Below, one piece after another: positions 26,008-34,385 of a stretch of DNA of 53,455 nt. Under the pieces are notes generated by a model. That model searched no databases. It was not told the origin of the DNA and worked only from the letters and a program-made list of their open reading frames with translations. Each line of letters starts with the position of its first letter. Position 1 is the first letter of the stretch. Made by a program: the position numbers and the translations under genes. The DNA is from Paracoccaceae bacterium (GTDB lineage: Bacteria; Pseudomonadota; Alphaproteobacteria; Rhodobacterales; Rhodobacteraceae), in assembly GCA_027492585.1 (NCBI GenBank), contig JAPUEK010000074.1, forward strand, positions 1-53,455, written 5' to 3'.

Positions 26008-26069
26008 CTTCTTCTCTTCTCAAATATCCTGCGGGGAGGTCCGGAGGGGTGCAAAACCCCTCCGGCGCC
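26008..26069. repeat. Hairpin-bearing variant of the intergenic repeat (minus orientation)
   Basis: The tail CTTCTTCTCTTCTCAAATAT is followed by CCTGCGGGGAGGT and a hairpin of CCGGAGGGGT and ACCCCTCCGG (26041-26065, 10-bp stem). On the minus strand 51 bases (26019-26069) are identical to 31861-31911. It lies between the convergent ygfZ and efp and can act as a terminator for both. Confidence 0.88.
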
Positions 26070-26086
26070 CGCCCGGCGCGCAGCGC

Positions 26087-26650
26087 TCAGGCGCGTTCGC
26101 TGTATTCCATCAGTTCGGTATGAACGATGATCTCTTCATCGGCGTTGATGAAGGGCGGCACCATGATCCGCACGCCATTGTCGAGAACGGCGGGCTTGTA
26201 GGATTTGCTTGCGGTCTGGCCGTTCTGCACCGGCTCGGTCTCCACCACGCGGCATTGCACCTTTTGCGGAATGGTGACGTTCAGCGGCTCTTCGCCGTAA
26301 TATTGCACCGAAACCGTCATGCCATCCTGAAGGAAAGGCCGGCGGTCGCCGAGAAGATCGGCGTCCAGTTCGATCTGCTCATAGGTTTCGGCATCCATGA
26401 ACACCAGCCGCCCGTCGTTCTCATAGAGGAACTGCTGGTCCTTCATCTCCAGCTCGACCTGCTCCACCTTGTCTTCCGAGCGGAAGCGTTCGTTGAGCTT
26501 GCGGCCGTCGCGGAGGTTTTTCAGCTCCGCCTGGGCGAAAGCGCCGCCCTTGCCGGGCTTGACGTGATTGACCTTCACGGCGGCCCAGAGCCCCCCGTCA
26601 TGGTCGATGATGGTGCCGGGTTTCAGCTCGTTGCCGTTGATCTTGGCCAT
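26087..26650 (-). CDS. efp: Elongation factor P
   Basis: A 187-residue translation factor that rescues ribosomes stalled at polyproline. It has the three beta-barrel domains expected. The tip loop VKPGKGGAF has a lysine at position 34, the site modified by EpmA-type beta-lysylation in E. coli, rather than the arginine of the EarP type. The C-terminal [20 protein letters not shown] is the conserved third domain. It is transcribed alone, divergent from the DUF6280 gene. Several proteins in this window have polyproline runs (for example PntA). Confidence 0.97.
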   Translation of the reverse strand: MAKINGNELKPGTIIDHDGGLWAAVKVNHVKPGKGGAFAQAELKNLRDGRKLNERFRSEDKVEQVELEMKDQQFLYENDGRLVFMDAETYEQIELDADLLGDRRPFLQDGMTVSVQYYGEEPLNVTIPQKVQCRVVETEPVQNGQTASKSYKPAVLDNGVRIMVPPFINADEEIIVHTELMEYSERA

Positions 26651-26752
26651 TGTGACAAAACCTTGTCAAAAGGTTGAAGGAACTTCGCGCGCTCCTATAT
26701 CTGGCGGGCCGCCTGCTGGCAAGACGACTAGATACGGTGGGGCTCGGGACCT

Positions 26753-26775
26753 TGCCATGCGTTTGATGCATGGCA
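26753..26775. promoter_or_regulatory. Inverted repeat between efp and the DUF6280 gene
   Basis: TGCCATGC and GCATGGCA form an 8-bp inverted repeat with loop GTTTGAT in the 216-base divergent intergenic region. It lies about 90 bases upstream of the DUF6280 start and may be an operator or a leader hairpin. Confidence 0.3.
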
Positions 26776-26866
26776 GACATTCCAAACCCGAAATCCCGAA
26801 TCGTGACTAAATCGTTACAAGCACAGGACGCGAGAAAGACAAGAGCAAGAATAAAAGGATCAGGTG

Positions 26867-27193
26867 ATGCTCGATACCGTTGACAGCACAGCCTTCAACT
26901 TTGAACAGGGCCAACGCGCACGCAAGCTTTTTGCGGCGGTGGTTCTGGCTGCCCTCGACGATGCTATCGCCGACGACAAGAAATATGGCAATGGCCCGGA
27001 TCAGATCGCCCGCTGGGCGCGGTCGCGCGACGGGCGCGAAGTCCTGTCCTGCGCCGGGATCGACCCGAACGAACGGGTCGTGAAGGGGCTGATGGAATTC
27101 GTCTCCAAAGGGGTCCGCACCTCCGTCGCGCTGTCGCGCGAGGAAAGCGAACGCCGCCACGCCCTGGAGCTGGAACAGGCCGAAGCCGCCTGA
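26867..27193 (+). CDS. DUF6280 family small protein
   Basis: A 108-residue protein of a family I associate with Rhodobacterales, very conserved and of unknown role. Recognisable segments are DSTAFNFEQGQRARKLFAA, DDAIADDKKYGNGP and SRDGREVLSCAGIDP. It is soluble, mainly helical, and ends in a charged helix (REESERRHALELEQ). I chose ATG 26867, preceded by AAAAGGA at 7 bases. It is monocistronic: it is followed by one of the strongest terminators of the window, suggesting high expression (inference). Confidence 0.85.
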   Translation: MLDTVDSTAFNFEQGQRARKLFAAVVLAALDDAIADDKKYGNGPDQIARWARSRDGREVLSCAGIDPNERVVKGLMEFVSKGVRTSVALSREESERRHALELEQAEAA

Positions 27194-27213
27194 TCCCGTC
27201 ACGGTAGTTCAAC

Positions 27214-27241
27214 AAAAAACGCGCCTGCGGGCGCGTTTTTT
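27214..27241. terminator. Strong bidirectional rho-independent terminator
   Basis: AAAAAACGCGCC and GGCGCGTTTTTT form a 12-bp stem with a 4-base loop, 20 bases past the DUF6280 stop, with A and T runs on either side. It can also terminate transcripts coming from the PopZ-like operon on the minus strand. Confidence 0.93.
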
Positions 27242-27282
27242 GTTTTTGATCGGCAGGCCTGGCGCACGAAGCTCATCCTGCG

Positions 27283-28083
27283 TCACATGGTCAGATCCCG
27301 TGCGGCAAGCGCCTGCGCGACTTCGGCCCGCACCAGCTTGCGGATGTTGCGGGTGATCCGCTCCCCCAGGGTGCCTTGCAGTTCTTCGCGGATGATGTCG
27401 CGCACCAGTTCGCGCAGCACTTCTTCCTCAAAGCGCATCTCGTCGGTCAGCAGGTCCGCAGCCTCGGGCGCCGGCGCCGGCGCTGCGGCCTGCAATTCCT
27501 GAAGCGCCTCCGCCTCGGCAGCATCGGCCCAGGCGGCATCGGGTTCGATGGTGGCCGCCTGCCAGGGGTCGGGGGCCGGGGCATCTTCCTCTTCGGTTGC
27601 GGGGCGCTGCGCCCAGCCGGGGATCTCGGGCTCCGCCTCGGGCGGCAGGATATCGGGATCGGCGACCTCCGGGGCCGCTTCGGCGAGGTACTGTTCCGGC
27701 TCCGCCGCGATCACCGGGGCGGGATCGGAATAGTCGACCTCCACCTCTGCAAACCCGGCCTCCTCCGCCTCCGCCCAACGGCTTTCGGCGCCGAGGCTCA
27801 GCGGCTCCATGCCCTCCGGCGCGGCATCGCCGGTTTCGGATTCCCACTCCTGCGGCGCCTCGGCGACGCGGGCGCCGAGCGTGGCGACCACATCCGCAAT
27901 CGGCGCGCTGTCATCCTGCACGACGCGCAGGGCCGGGGTGAGGATCAGCTTTTCGCCGGCAGCAGGCTCCGGCCGCTGCGGAGCGGCGGGGCCGCGGGGG
28001 GCCGGGCGCATGTCTTCGGAGACCAGCCGCCGGATGGACGACAGGACATCCTCAATCTCAAGCGAACTCAGTGGTTCAGACAT
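27283..28083 (-). CDS. PopZ-like acidic polar-organiser candidate
   Basis: A 266-residue protein in three parts. The N terminus has a short helix SSLEIEDVLSSIRRLVSED, resembling the SIRR-type start of PopZ/DUF2497 proteins. The middle (about residues 60-215) is Pro/Glu/Ala-rich, strongly acidic and low-complexity. The C terminus (about 218-266) is a charged helical segment, LRELVRDIIREELQGTLG then ITRNIRKLVRAEVAQAL, suited to self-assembly. It directly follows pcm and tolC, where I recall popZ lies in other alphaproteobacteria. AAGGGG stands 6 bases before the ATG. PopZ forms polar condensates that anchor chromosome and signalling proteins; this role is inferred here, not seen. Confidence 0.6.
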   Translation of the reverse strand: MSEPLSSLEIEDVLSSIRRLVSEDMRPAPRGPAAPQRPEPAAGEKLILTPALRVVQDDSAPIADVVATLGARVAEAPQEWESETGDAAPEGMEPLSLGAESRWAEAEEAGFAEVEVDYSDPAPVIAAEPEQYLAEAAPEVADPDILPPEAEPEIPGWAQRPATEEEDAPAPDPWQAATIEPDAAWADAAEAEALQELQAAAPAPAPEAADLLTDEMRFEEEVLRELVRDIIREELQGTLGERITRNIRKLVRAEVAQALAARDLTM

Positions 28084-28173
28084 GCCAGCCCCTTTGAAAT
28101 CCCACCAGCCCTGCAACGGAGTGTAGCCGCAGCAGGGCCTCAACACAAGAATTAGGCAAGGGCGCCGGAGCGC

Positions 28174-29559
28174 TCAGTTGCCGATCTTCTTGAGAATGCG
28201 ATCCAGTCTTGCCCCCTGCGCGCTCATCGCCGGGGCGTCCTTGACGGCATTGTAATAGGCTTCGGGATCGTAGGTCGGCACGCCGAGCTTCAGGTGCTCG
28301 GCCGTCAGAAGGCCCATGCTGGCCAGAAGGGAGTAGACGCCGATGTAGCGCCCTGCCTCCGCCTGCAACCGCGCGGCGCGGGCCGAAAGCAGGTCCTGCT
28401 CGGCATTGAGCACGTCAAGCGTGGTCCGCGCACCCAGGGTCGCTTCCTCGCGCACCCCGTCGAAGGCCTTCTGCGAGGCCTGGATCTGCTGCTGGCTGGC
28501 CGCGATCGAGGCACTGGCGACGGCGAGATTGGCCCAGGCCTGCCCCACACCCTCTTCGACCTGCACCGTGGTCTGAAGCATCCCGGCCCGTGCCGCATCC
28601 TTGCCGGCAAGCGCCTTGCGGTAGGTGGCGGCGTTCTTGCCGCCGGCGTAGAGCGTCTGGTTCAGGCTCAGCCCCAGTCCGACCGAACCAAGGCCGGTGT
28701 CGAGATCCTCGCTCGCCGACACTTCGGCGCCGAGGGTCGGGCCGAGCACGGTCTTGGCGATCTGCACGTTCAGCTCGGCAACCCGCACCTCGTGCTGCAT
28801 CTGCTTGATGGCGGGATGGGTGCGCTCGGCCACCGATTTCGCCGCTTCGAGCGATTTCGCCGTCGCAGGCGGCTTCGGCAGCCCCGCGAGCTTGCCCGGA
28901 TAGGCGCCGGTCACCGCCTTGTACCGCTCACGCGCGACCATCAGCTCGCCCCGCGCCGCCGCCAGATTGGCATTGGAGGCGGCGAGCGCGGCTTCGGCCA
29001 GCGACACGTCGGTCAGCGTGACCTCGCCCACGTCGAACCGGTCCTTGGCGGCGCGCAGTTCCTGCGTGATCACCCGGACGTTGGATTCCCGCAGCGCCAC
29101 GATCTCGGATTGAAGGCGCACGTTCACATAGGCCGAAACGGCGGCGAGAAGCACCTGCTGCTCCACCCCGACAAGGGCCTCGCGGGTGGACAGCACCGAT
29201 TCCTTCGCCGCCTGCGCGCCAAGCTGCCCCCGGCCACCGGCCCAGAGCACCATGCTCGCCGTCAGCGAAGCGGAGCTGCTGAAGGCTTCGTAATTCGCCT
29301 GCGGCATCGCCATGCTGGCCGTGCCGTTGTCGAATTTGCGCCAGCCGCCCTGGACCACGAAACCGACAACCGGGCGCAGGTTGGCGACCGCGATCCCCGC
29401 ATCTTCGTCGGCCGCGCGCAGCACCGCCTGGTTCTGGTCGAGCAGGTGGGAATTCTTGTAGGCCGCGGCCAGCGCATCGGCCAGCGTTTCCGCCCCTGCC
29501 ATCACCGGCGCGGAAACCATCGCCGCAACCAGACCCAAGGCTTTCACAAATCTCTGCAT
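28174..29559 (-). CDS. tolC: TolC-family outer membrane efflux protein
   Basis: A 461-residue outer-membrane channel protein with a signal peptide (ALGLVAAMVSAPVMAGAE). It has two structural repeats of the TolC fold: ETLADALAAAYKNSHLLDQ begins the first, and the second starts near residue 240 with RTHPAIKQMQHEVRVAELN. ARTTLDVLNAEQDLLSARA is the classical TolC second-repeat motif. It acts with type I secretion systems or RND/ABC pumps, none of which is adjacent. An in-frame TTG 12 bases upstream is an alternative start. It lies between pcm and the PopZ-like gene on one strand, probably in one operon. Confidence 0.92.
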   Translation of the reverse strand: MQRFVKALGLVAAMVSAPVMAGAETLADALAAAYKNSHLLDQNQAVLRAADEDAGIAVANLRPVVGFVVQGGWRKFDNGTASMAMPQANYEAFSSSASLTASMVLWAGGRGQLGAQAAKESVLSTREALVGVEQQVLLAAVSAYVNVRLQSEIVALRESNVRVITQELRAAKDRFDVGEVTLTDVSLAEAALAASNANLAAARGELMVARERYKAVTGAYPGKLAGLPKPPATAKSLEAAKSVAERTHPAIKQMQHEVRVAELNVQIAKTVLGPTLGAEVSASEDLDTGLGSVGLGLSLNQTLYAGGKNAATYRKALAGKDAARAGMLQTTVQVEEGVGQAWANLAVASASIAASQQQIQASQKAFDGVREEATLGARTTLDVLNAEQDLLSARAARLQAEAGRYIGVYSLLASMGLLTAEHLKLGVPTYDPEAYYNAVKDAPAMSAQGARLDRILKKIGN

Positions 29560-29638
29560 ATCCGCCGCCAATTTACCTGCCCGGCCCCGATGGGTTCAGG
29601 CGCATCCGAAACACCCGCGCAATCCGCGCGGGCGAAGA

Positions 29639-30292
29639 TCACAGCGCGAAGGCCTTGGCCGCCGCGAAACCGGGAAGCACCGGCGCCGTCGCGTTGAAGG
29701 CAAAGCGCCAGGTGATGCGGCCCTCGGCCTTGTGGCCGATCCGCACGATGCCGAGCGCGCCTTCCATGAACAGCGCGCCGATCCGGCCGCCTTCCTTGAG
29801 CTGTGCCAGCAGATCGGCGGGAATCTCTTCCACGCCGCCCTCGACCGTGATCACGTCATAGGGGCCGTGCTTGGCATTGCCCCTGGCCAGCGGCCCGGCG
29901 ATCACCGCGGCATTGTCCACACCCTGATCGGCGAGACGGCGCTGCGCCTCGGCGGCAAGCCCCGCATCTTCCTCGATGGCGACAACCGCCTCGCAGAGCC
30001 GCGCGATCACCGCCGCCGAATAGCCGTAGCCCGCGCCCAGATCGAGCACCAGTTCCCCCGGCTGGATGTCGAGAGCGTCCAGCATCTTGGCCAAGGTCCG
30101 CGCCTCAAGCACGACCCGGCCCGGCCCGATCACCGTATTTTCCCCGACATAGGCCGCTTCGCGCTTGTCCTGCGGGACATAGACTTCGCGGGGAACCGAC
30201 AGCATCGCCTCGATGATCGGGAACTTCGTCACATCGGAGGGCCGCACCTGGGTGTCAACCATCGTCACTCGACGGGTGGCATAGTCACTCAT
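29639..30292 (-). CDS. pcm: Protein-L-isoaspartate O-methyltransferase family protein
   Basis: A 217-residue SAM-dependent methyltransferase. The SAM motif [19 protein letters not shown] lies about residue 80. [20 protein letters not shown] is the start typical of the alphaproteobacterial group next to tolC, and [18 protein letters not shown] is a post-motif region of the Pcm family. The canonical enzyme repairs isoaspartyl residues; members of this group are rather divergent, so the activity is by family only. It is the first gene of the pcm-tolC-PopZ-like block. Confidence 0.85.
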   Translation of the reverse strand: MSDYATRRVTMVDTQVRPSDVTKFPIIEAMLSVPREVYVPQDKREAAYVGENTVIGPGRVVLEARTLAKMLDALDIQPGELVLDLGAGYGYSAAVIARLCEAVVAIEEDAGLAAEAQRRLADQGVDNAAVIAGPLARGNAKHGPYDVITVEGGVEEIPADLLAQLKEGGRIGALFMEGALGIVRIGHKAEGRITWRFAFNATAPVLPGFAAAKAFAL

Positions 30293-30422
30293 TTCTGAAC
30301 TCGCCGGTCTGATTTTTCCTTTTACCGTCTTGCCACAACTGCAAGGGCGGAGCAACGGGCCTTGCGGCCAAAGCCCGTTCCGTCCGCATCTTTTTCGTCG
30401 CTGGAGCAAGGCGGCGCCGAAA

Positions 30423-30441
30423 GCCGGGGCAAAACCCCGGC
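30423..30441 (-). terminator. Terminator hairpin after the membrane protein gene
   Basis: GCCGGGG and CCCCGGC form a 7-bp stem with loop CAAAA, 21 bases beyond the minus-strand stop of the membrane protein. On that strand it is followed by TTTCGG. It separates this gene from the pcm-tolC block. Confidence 0.6.
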
Positions 30442-30462
30442 CAGACGGAGATCCTGCAGGCT

Positions 30463-31437
30463 TCAGGGCATCGCCCGCCCGCCGAACCGCGATCCGGCCC
30501 AGGCCATGGCGCGCTCGCCCATCGACTTGAATTTCTGCGAGGCGGCGGTCAGCTTCGCCTCCCATTCGGGGTTGGGGGTCTGGCCTTCGGTGACCTTGAA
30601 GAAGACCTGCAGCAGGCAGGCGATGGCGAAAGGCTCGATCAGTGCCGCCTTCACCGCCCAGGCGAAGATCAGCGCGAAGACGAAGCCGCCCGCCGACCAG
30701 CTTCCCGGCAGGATGTAGACGATGGCCGCCGCCGGGGCGAGCATCACCAGAAAGACCACGAAGGACAGGACATAGACGATCAGCGTCAGCCAGGCGGCGT
30801 TGATCAGCATGGGCCTGGCGTTCTGCGCGTAAAGGACAAGCGCCTCGCGGGCCGAGGTCCAGGGGTTCCCGGCGCGGGTGCGGATGGCATGGGCAAGGAT
30901 CACTTCGTCCACCAGCCCGACCGCGAGCCGCAGATAGGCGCGCAGCACCGCCGCAAGCCGGTCGAGACCCGGGATCGGCAGGATCATCAGGATGCCCTCC
31001 AGCAGCCCCGTCACCGCCCCGACAACGCCCTTGATCACCTGATCGAGCGCAAAAAGCGCGGAGGCCTGCCCGAAGCGCTCCGTCACCACCTTGCGGGCAT
31101 AGTCGATCTGCCCCTGCCCGCCCGGCACCTCGCCGCCCTGCATGATCTCGACCATGACCGCGATATGGCCGGCCTTGACGATGTAGAGCAGGTAGTCGCG
31201 CAGGAAGAACAGCACCCCCGCACAGGCGGCAAAGCCGAACAGCCCGCCGTAGAAGACCGAGCTGGCCTGAAACTTCTGATCCCCGAAGGCGCCCACCCCC
31301 CAGCCGATGCCGGCGCCGGTCCCGGTGACGATCACGAAGGCCGCCGTGACCCCGAAATAGACCACGATGCGGAAGAGGAGAAAGGGTGCCGTCCGGCGCA
31401 TCAGGCCGAGAGCGGAGGAGATGGAAAAATCCCACAT
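30463..31437 (-). CDS. Polytopic membrane protein of unknown function
   Basis: A 324-residue integral membrane protein that I cannot assign. Hydrophobic segments occur near residues 22-45, 60-85, 130-160 (with [18 protein letters not shown]), 210-250 and 255-285. The start [20 protein letters not shown] is preceded by AGGAG at 6 bases. The soluble C terminus is short and basic. It is transcribed alone. The upstream 200 bases hold its promoter region and that of the divergent small gene. No catalytic motif is visible. Confidence 0.75.
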   Translation of the reverse strand: MWDFSISSALGLMRRTAPFLLFRIVVYFGVTAAFVIVTGTGAGIGWGVGAFGDQKFQASSVFYGGLFGFAACAGVLFFLRDYLLYIVKAGHIAVMVEIMQGGEVPGGQGQIDYARKVVTERFGQASALFALDQVIKGVVGAVTGLLEGILMILPIPGLDRLAAVLRAYLRLAVGLVDEVILAHAIRTRAGNPWTSAREALVLYAQNARPMLINAAWLTLIVYVLSFVVFLVMLAPAAAIVYILPGSWSAGGFVFALIFAWAVKAALIEPFAIACLLQVFFKVTEGQTPNPEWEAKLTAASQKFKSMGERAMAWAGSRFGGRAMP

Positions 31438-31637
31438 GGAAGGCTCCTGAAACCGGAAATCGCAATGGCGGCAGGATTTCCGCTCCCCCGCCGCAATGCA
31501 AGCGATTTGGTGGCAAGGGCGGAAGCGGGCCGGAAACATCGGAGCGAAGCGCCCGAGGAGGCATCTGTGGCGGGTAAACCTTTCTTTACCTGTTTTGCCG
31601 CAGGATCGGGCGAGCACATCCCGAGCCGGAACAGATC

Positions 31638-31829
31638 ATGCCGATCACCGCCCCCGACCTTCCTGCCTGTCTTCCCCCCGACGCGGAACTCGACCAGCTG
31701 CGCCGCGACATCGCCCGGCTGAAAGCGCGGGAGGCGGCGCTGACCGCGCTCCTGCGTCCGCCTCCGCCGGGCGGCGGCCCCCGCCCCGGCTGGCCGATGC
31801 AGCGCATCGGCGGGTTGCACCAGGCTTGA
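31638..31829 (+). CDS. Small hypothetical protein with a helical repeat-like segment
   Basis: A 63-residue frame with an ATG start. Residues 15-40 (AELDQLRRDIARLKAREAAL) form a charged, leucine-spaced helix likely to make a short coiled coil. The C terminus is Pro/Gly-rich. The upstream ribosome-binding site is weak. Similar short coiled-coil proteins occur in Rhodobacteraceae, but I cannot name a family. It may be spurious. Confidence 0.5.
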   Translation: MPITAPDLPACLPPDAELDQLRRDIARLKAREAALTALLRPPPPGGGPRPGWPMQRIGGLHQA

Positions 31830-31860
31830 GGGGAAATCCCGCGCTGCCGCGCCTTGCTGT

Positions 31861-31923
31861 GGCGCCGGAGGGGTTTTGCACCCCTCCGGACCTCCCCGCA
31901 GGATATTTGAGGCAAGATGAAAG
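31861..31923 (+). repeat. Hairpin-bearing variant of the intergenic repeat (plus orientation)
   Basis: The hairpin CCGGAGGGGT/ACCCCTCCGG (31865-31889) is followed by ACCTCCCCGCAGGATATTTGA and the tail GGCAAGATGAAAG. The first 51 bases equal the reverse complement of 26019-26069 exactly. It lies between the small plus-strand gene and the convergent sugar transferase gene. Confidence 0.88.
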
Positions 31924-31984
31924 AAGAAGGCGCGCGCGCAGGACCGCATCCGGTTTGCGACCTGCCCTGCGGCTGCCGAGGGAT

Positions 31985-32629
31985 CTAATAGGCGCCGCGG
32001 CCGGAGATCACCGCCCGCAGCGTCTGCGCCAGCAGCGCCAGATCGCCGCGAAGCCCGCGCGCACCGTCGATATAGGCAAGGTCGAGCGTCACCATTTCGT
32101 CAAAGCCGAGTTCCGCCCGGCCCGCAACCTGCCAGGGGCCGGTGATGCCCGGCACGGCCTCCAGCCGCCGGCAGGCGCGGGCCGGATAGGCCGCGACCTC
32201 CTCCGGCAGGGCCGGGCGCGGCCCGACGAGCGACATCTCGCCCTTCCAGACATTGATCAGTTGCGGCAGCTCGTCCAGCGAGGAGCGCCGCAGAAACCGC
32301 CCGAAGCCGGTGACGCGCGGATCGCCCCTGGACTTGAAGCACAGGCCTTCCCGATCGCTCTGCGCCAGAAGGCCGGCACGCAGCGCCTCGGCCTCCGGCA
32401 CCATGGAACGGAACTTGACCATGCCGAACGGCACCCCGCCCCGCCCGATCCGGGTCTGGACGAAGAAGACCGGCCCCCGGCTCGTCACCCGGACCAGCAG
32501 CGCCAGCAGGGCGAAGACCGGCAGCAGCACCGGCAGCGCCAGAAGGATCAGCGTGAGGTCGAGCACGCGCTTGCCGGACGGCGCCCCATGCCGCCCGACC
32601 CGCAGAAAGGACAAAGGATAAACCGTCAT
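31985..32629 (-). CDS. Sugar transferase (polyprenyl-phosphate glycosyl-1-phosphate transferase)
   Basis: A 214-residue enzyme of the bacterial sugar transferase family (ExoY/PglC-like), which moves a sugar-1-phosphate to undecaprenyl phosphate at the start of exopolysaccharide or O-antigen assembly. One re-entrant or transmembrane helix (LTLILLALPVLLPVFALLAL) lies near residue 30. The catalytic core shows GMVKFRSM, RRSSLDELPQLINVW, EMSLVGPRP and GITGPWQVAGR. GGGGG lies 6 bases before the ATG. No other polysaccharide genes are next to it, which is unusual. Confidence 0.92.
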   Translation of the reverse strand: MTVYPLSFLRVGRHGAPSGKRVLDLTLILLALPVLLPVFALLALLVRVTSRGPVFFVQTRIGRGGVPFGMVKFRSMVPEAEALRAGLLAQSDREGLCFKSRGDPRVTGFGRFLRRSSLDELPQLINVWKGEMSLVGPRPALPEEVAAYPARACRRLEAVPGITGPWQVAGRAELGFDEMVTLDLAYIDGARGLRGDLALLAQTLRAVISGRGAY

Positions 32630-32697
32630 GGCAGCCCCCGAAGGCCGCGGCCCCCGCCGCGCAGGGGGGATCTATCCCCTGTACGGCGGGGTTGACA

Positions 32698-32724
32698 GGG
32701 GGAAGCTCCGCCTCCCCTTCCCCC
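32698..32724 (-). terminator. Inverted repeat between ligase and sugar transferase genes
   Basis: GGGGGAAG (32698-32705) and CTTCCCCC (32717-32724) form an 8-bp stem just after the ligase stop on the minus strand. It is a possible terminator of the nine-gene anthranilate operon, although it lacks a U-tract. Confidence 0.45.
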
Positions 32725-34344
32725 TCAGGTGCCGTCGCGCAGGCGGAACCGCTGGATCTTGCCGGTCTGGGTCTTGGGCAGGGCGCGCACGAAGATCACC
32801 GAGCGGGGATATTTGTAGGGCGCGATCACCCGTTTCACATGGTCCTGCAACAGCTTGACCATCAGCGCATCATCCTCGCGGCCCTCGGCCAGCACCACAT
32901 GCGCCTCGACGATCTGGCCGCGCTCCTCATCCGGGCGGCCGATCACCGCACATTCCAGCACATCGGGATGCGACAGCAGCGCCGCCTCCACCTCCGGCCC
33001 GGCGATGTTGTAGCCGGCCGAGATGATCATGTCGTCGGAGCGTGCCGCGAAGTGGAAACGCCCCTCCTCATCCTGCCAGAAGCTGTCGCCGGTCAGGTTC
33101 CAGCCATCGCGGACGTATTTCTTCTGCCGGTCGTCGGCGAGATAGCGGCAGCCGGTCGGCCCGCGCACCGCCAGCCGCCCGACCTCGCCGCGCGGCAATT
33201 CCTGCATGTCCTCGCCGACGATCCGCGCCTCATAGCCGGTCACCGGACGCCCGGTGCAGCCGGGGCGGTGATCGTCGAAACGGTTGGTCAGGAAGATATG
33301 CAGCATCTCCGTCGCCCCGATCCCGTCGAGCATGGGCTTGCCGGTCTTGGCGATCCAGTCCTCATAGACCGGGGCGGGCAGCGTCTCCCCCGCCGAGACG
33401 GCGGCGCGCAGCGAGGACAGATCGGCGCCCTCCGACATGGCCTTCAGCATCACCCGATAGGCGGTGGGGGCGGTGAAGCAGACGGTCGCCTTGTATTTCT
33501 GAATGATTTCAATCATGTTCGGCGGGGTCGCCTGTTCCAGCAACGCCGCCGCCGCCCCGAAGCGCAGCGGAAAGACCGCAAGCCCGCCGAGCCCGAAGGT
33601 GAAGGCCAGCGGCGGAGAGCCGACGAAGACATCCTCCGGCGTGACCCCCAGAACCTCCCTGGCATAACCATCGGCGATGATCAGGATGTCGCGGTGAAAG
33701 GCCATGGCGCCCTTCGGCTCACCCGTGGTGCCGGAGGTGAAACCGATCAGCGCCACATCGTCGCGCCCGACCGGCGGGGCGGCAAAGCGCACCGGCTTCG
33801 ACAGCGCCGCCCGGTCCAGTTCCGCATCATGGTTGGCCGTGCCGTCGAAGCCCACCACGGTCTTGAGAAACCGCGAATGTTTGGCGCAGCCGACCATTTC
33901 CTCCATCAGCCGCGTGTCGCAGAGCGCCAGCGCGATCTCCGCCTTGTCGACGATCTGGCCCAGCTCCCCCGCGCGCAGCATCGGCATGGTGTTGACCACC
34001 ACCGCCCCGGCCTTGGTCGCAGCCAGCCAGCAGGCGACCATGGCGGGATTGTTGGCCGAACGGATCAGCACGCGGTTTCCGGGCTTTACGCCGTAATCCT
34101 CAACAAGCGCATGGGCGATGCGGTTCGACCAGTCGGTCAGCTCCTTGTAGGTGCGCTGCCGCCCGTTGCCGATGAGAGCGGTATGGTCGCCGAAGCCCTT
34201 TTCCACCATGCGGTCGGTCAGTTCCACCGCGGCGTTGAGGTAATCGGGATAGTCGAAGCGTTCCAGCAGGAAGCCCGGCTGCTGATCCTCCGGCGGCAGC
34301 CGGTCGCGGGTGAAAGTGTCGATATGGCCCGTGGGTCCCAGCAT
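32725..34344 (-). CDS. 2-aminobenzoate-CoA ligase (benzoate-CoA ligase family)
   Basis: A 539-residue adenylate-forming enzyme that should activate anthranilate to 2-aminobenzoyl-CoA with ATP. Core motifs are GFTSGTTGEPKGAM, the ATEMLH region, the hinge SDDMIISAGYNIAGPEVE and the C-terminal lysine of LPKTQTGKIQRFRL. The N terminus DTFTRDRLPPEDQQP is typical of the 2-aminobenzoate/benzoate-CoA ligase group. GGAGG stands 7 bases before the ATG. It is the last gene of a minus-strand operon with the 2-aminobenzoyl-CoA monooxygenase, which supports anthranilate over benzoate; salicylate remains an alternative. Confidence 0.88.
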   Translation of the reverse strand: MLGPTGHIDTFTRDRLPPEDQQPGFLLERFDYPDYLNAAVELTDRMVEKGFGDHTALIGNGRQRTYKELTDWSNRIAHALVEDYGVKPGNRVLIRSANNPAMVACWLAATKAGAVVVNTMPMLRAGELGQIVDKAEIALALCDTRLMEEMVGCAKHSRFLKTVVGFDGTANHDAELDRAALSKPVRFAAPPVGRDDVALIGFTSGTTGEPKGAMAFHRDILIIADGYAREVLGVTPEDVFVGSPPLAFTFGLGGLAVFPLRFGAAAALLEQATPPNMIEIIQKYKATVCFTAPTAYRVMLKAMSEGADLSSLRAAVSAGETLPAPVYEDWIAKTGKPMLDGIGATEMLHIFLTNRFDDHRPGCTGRPVTGYEARIVGEDMQELPRGEVGRLAVRGPTGCRYLADDRQKKYVRDGWNLTGDSFWQDEEGRFHFAARSDDMIISAGYNIAGPEVEAALLSHPDVLECAVIGRPDEERGQIVEAHVVLAEGREDDALMVKLLQDHVKRVIAPYKYPRSVIFVRALPKTQTGKIQRFRLRDGT

Positions 34345-34385
34345 GTTCAGTCCTCCCAAACCTTCCTGCCTGTTCCTGTCGCGTC

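Noticed and set aside
26651-26866. A tRNA or small RNA gene between efp and DUF6280
   Set aside because: I found no cloverleaf or CCA end; only one 8-bp inverted repeat is visible, so it is better read as a promoter region.
32642-32724. Inverted repeats between the sugar transferase and ligase genes as an attachment site or element end
   Set aside because: They are short G/C runs of low complexity. A simple terminator for the ligase operon explains them, and no integrase or direct repeat was seen.
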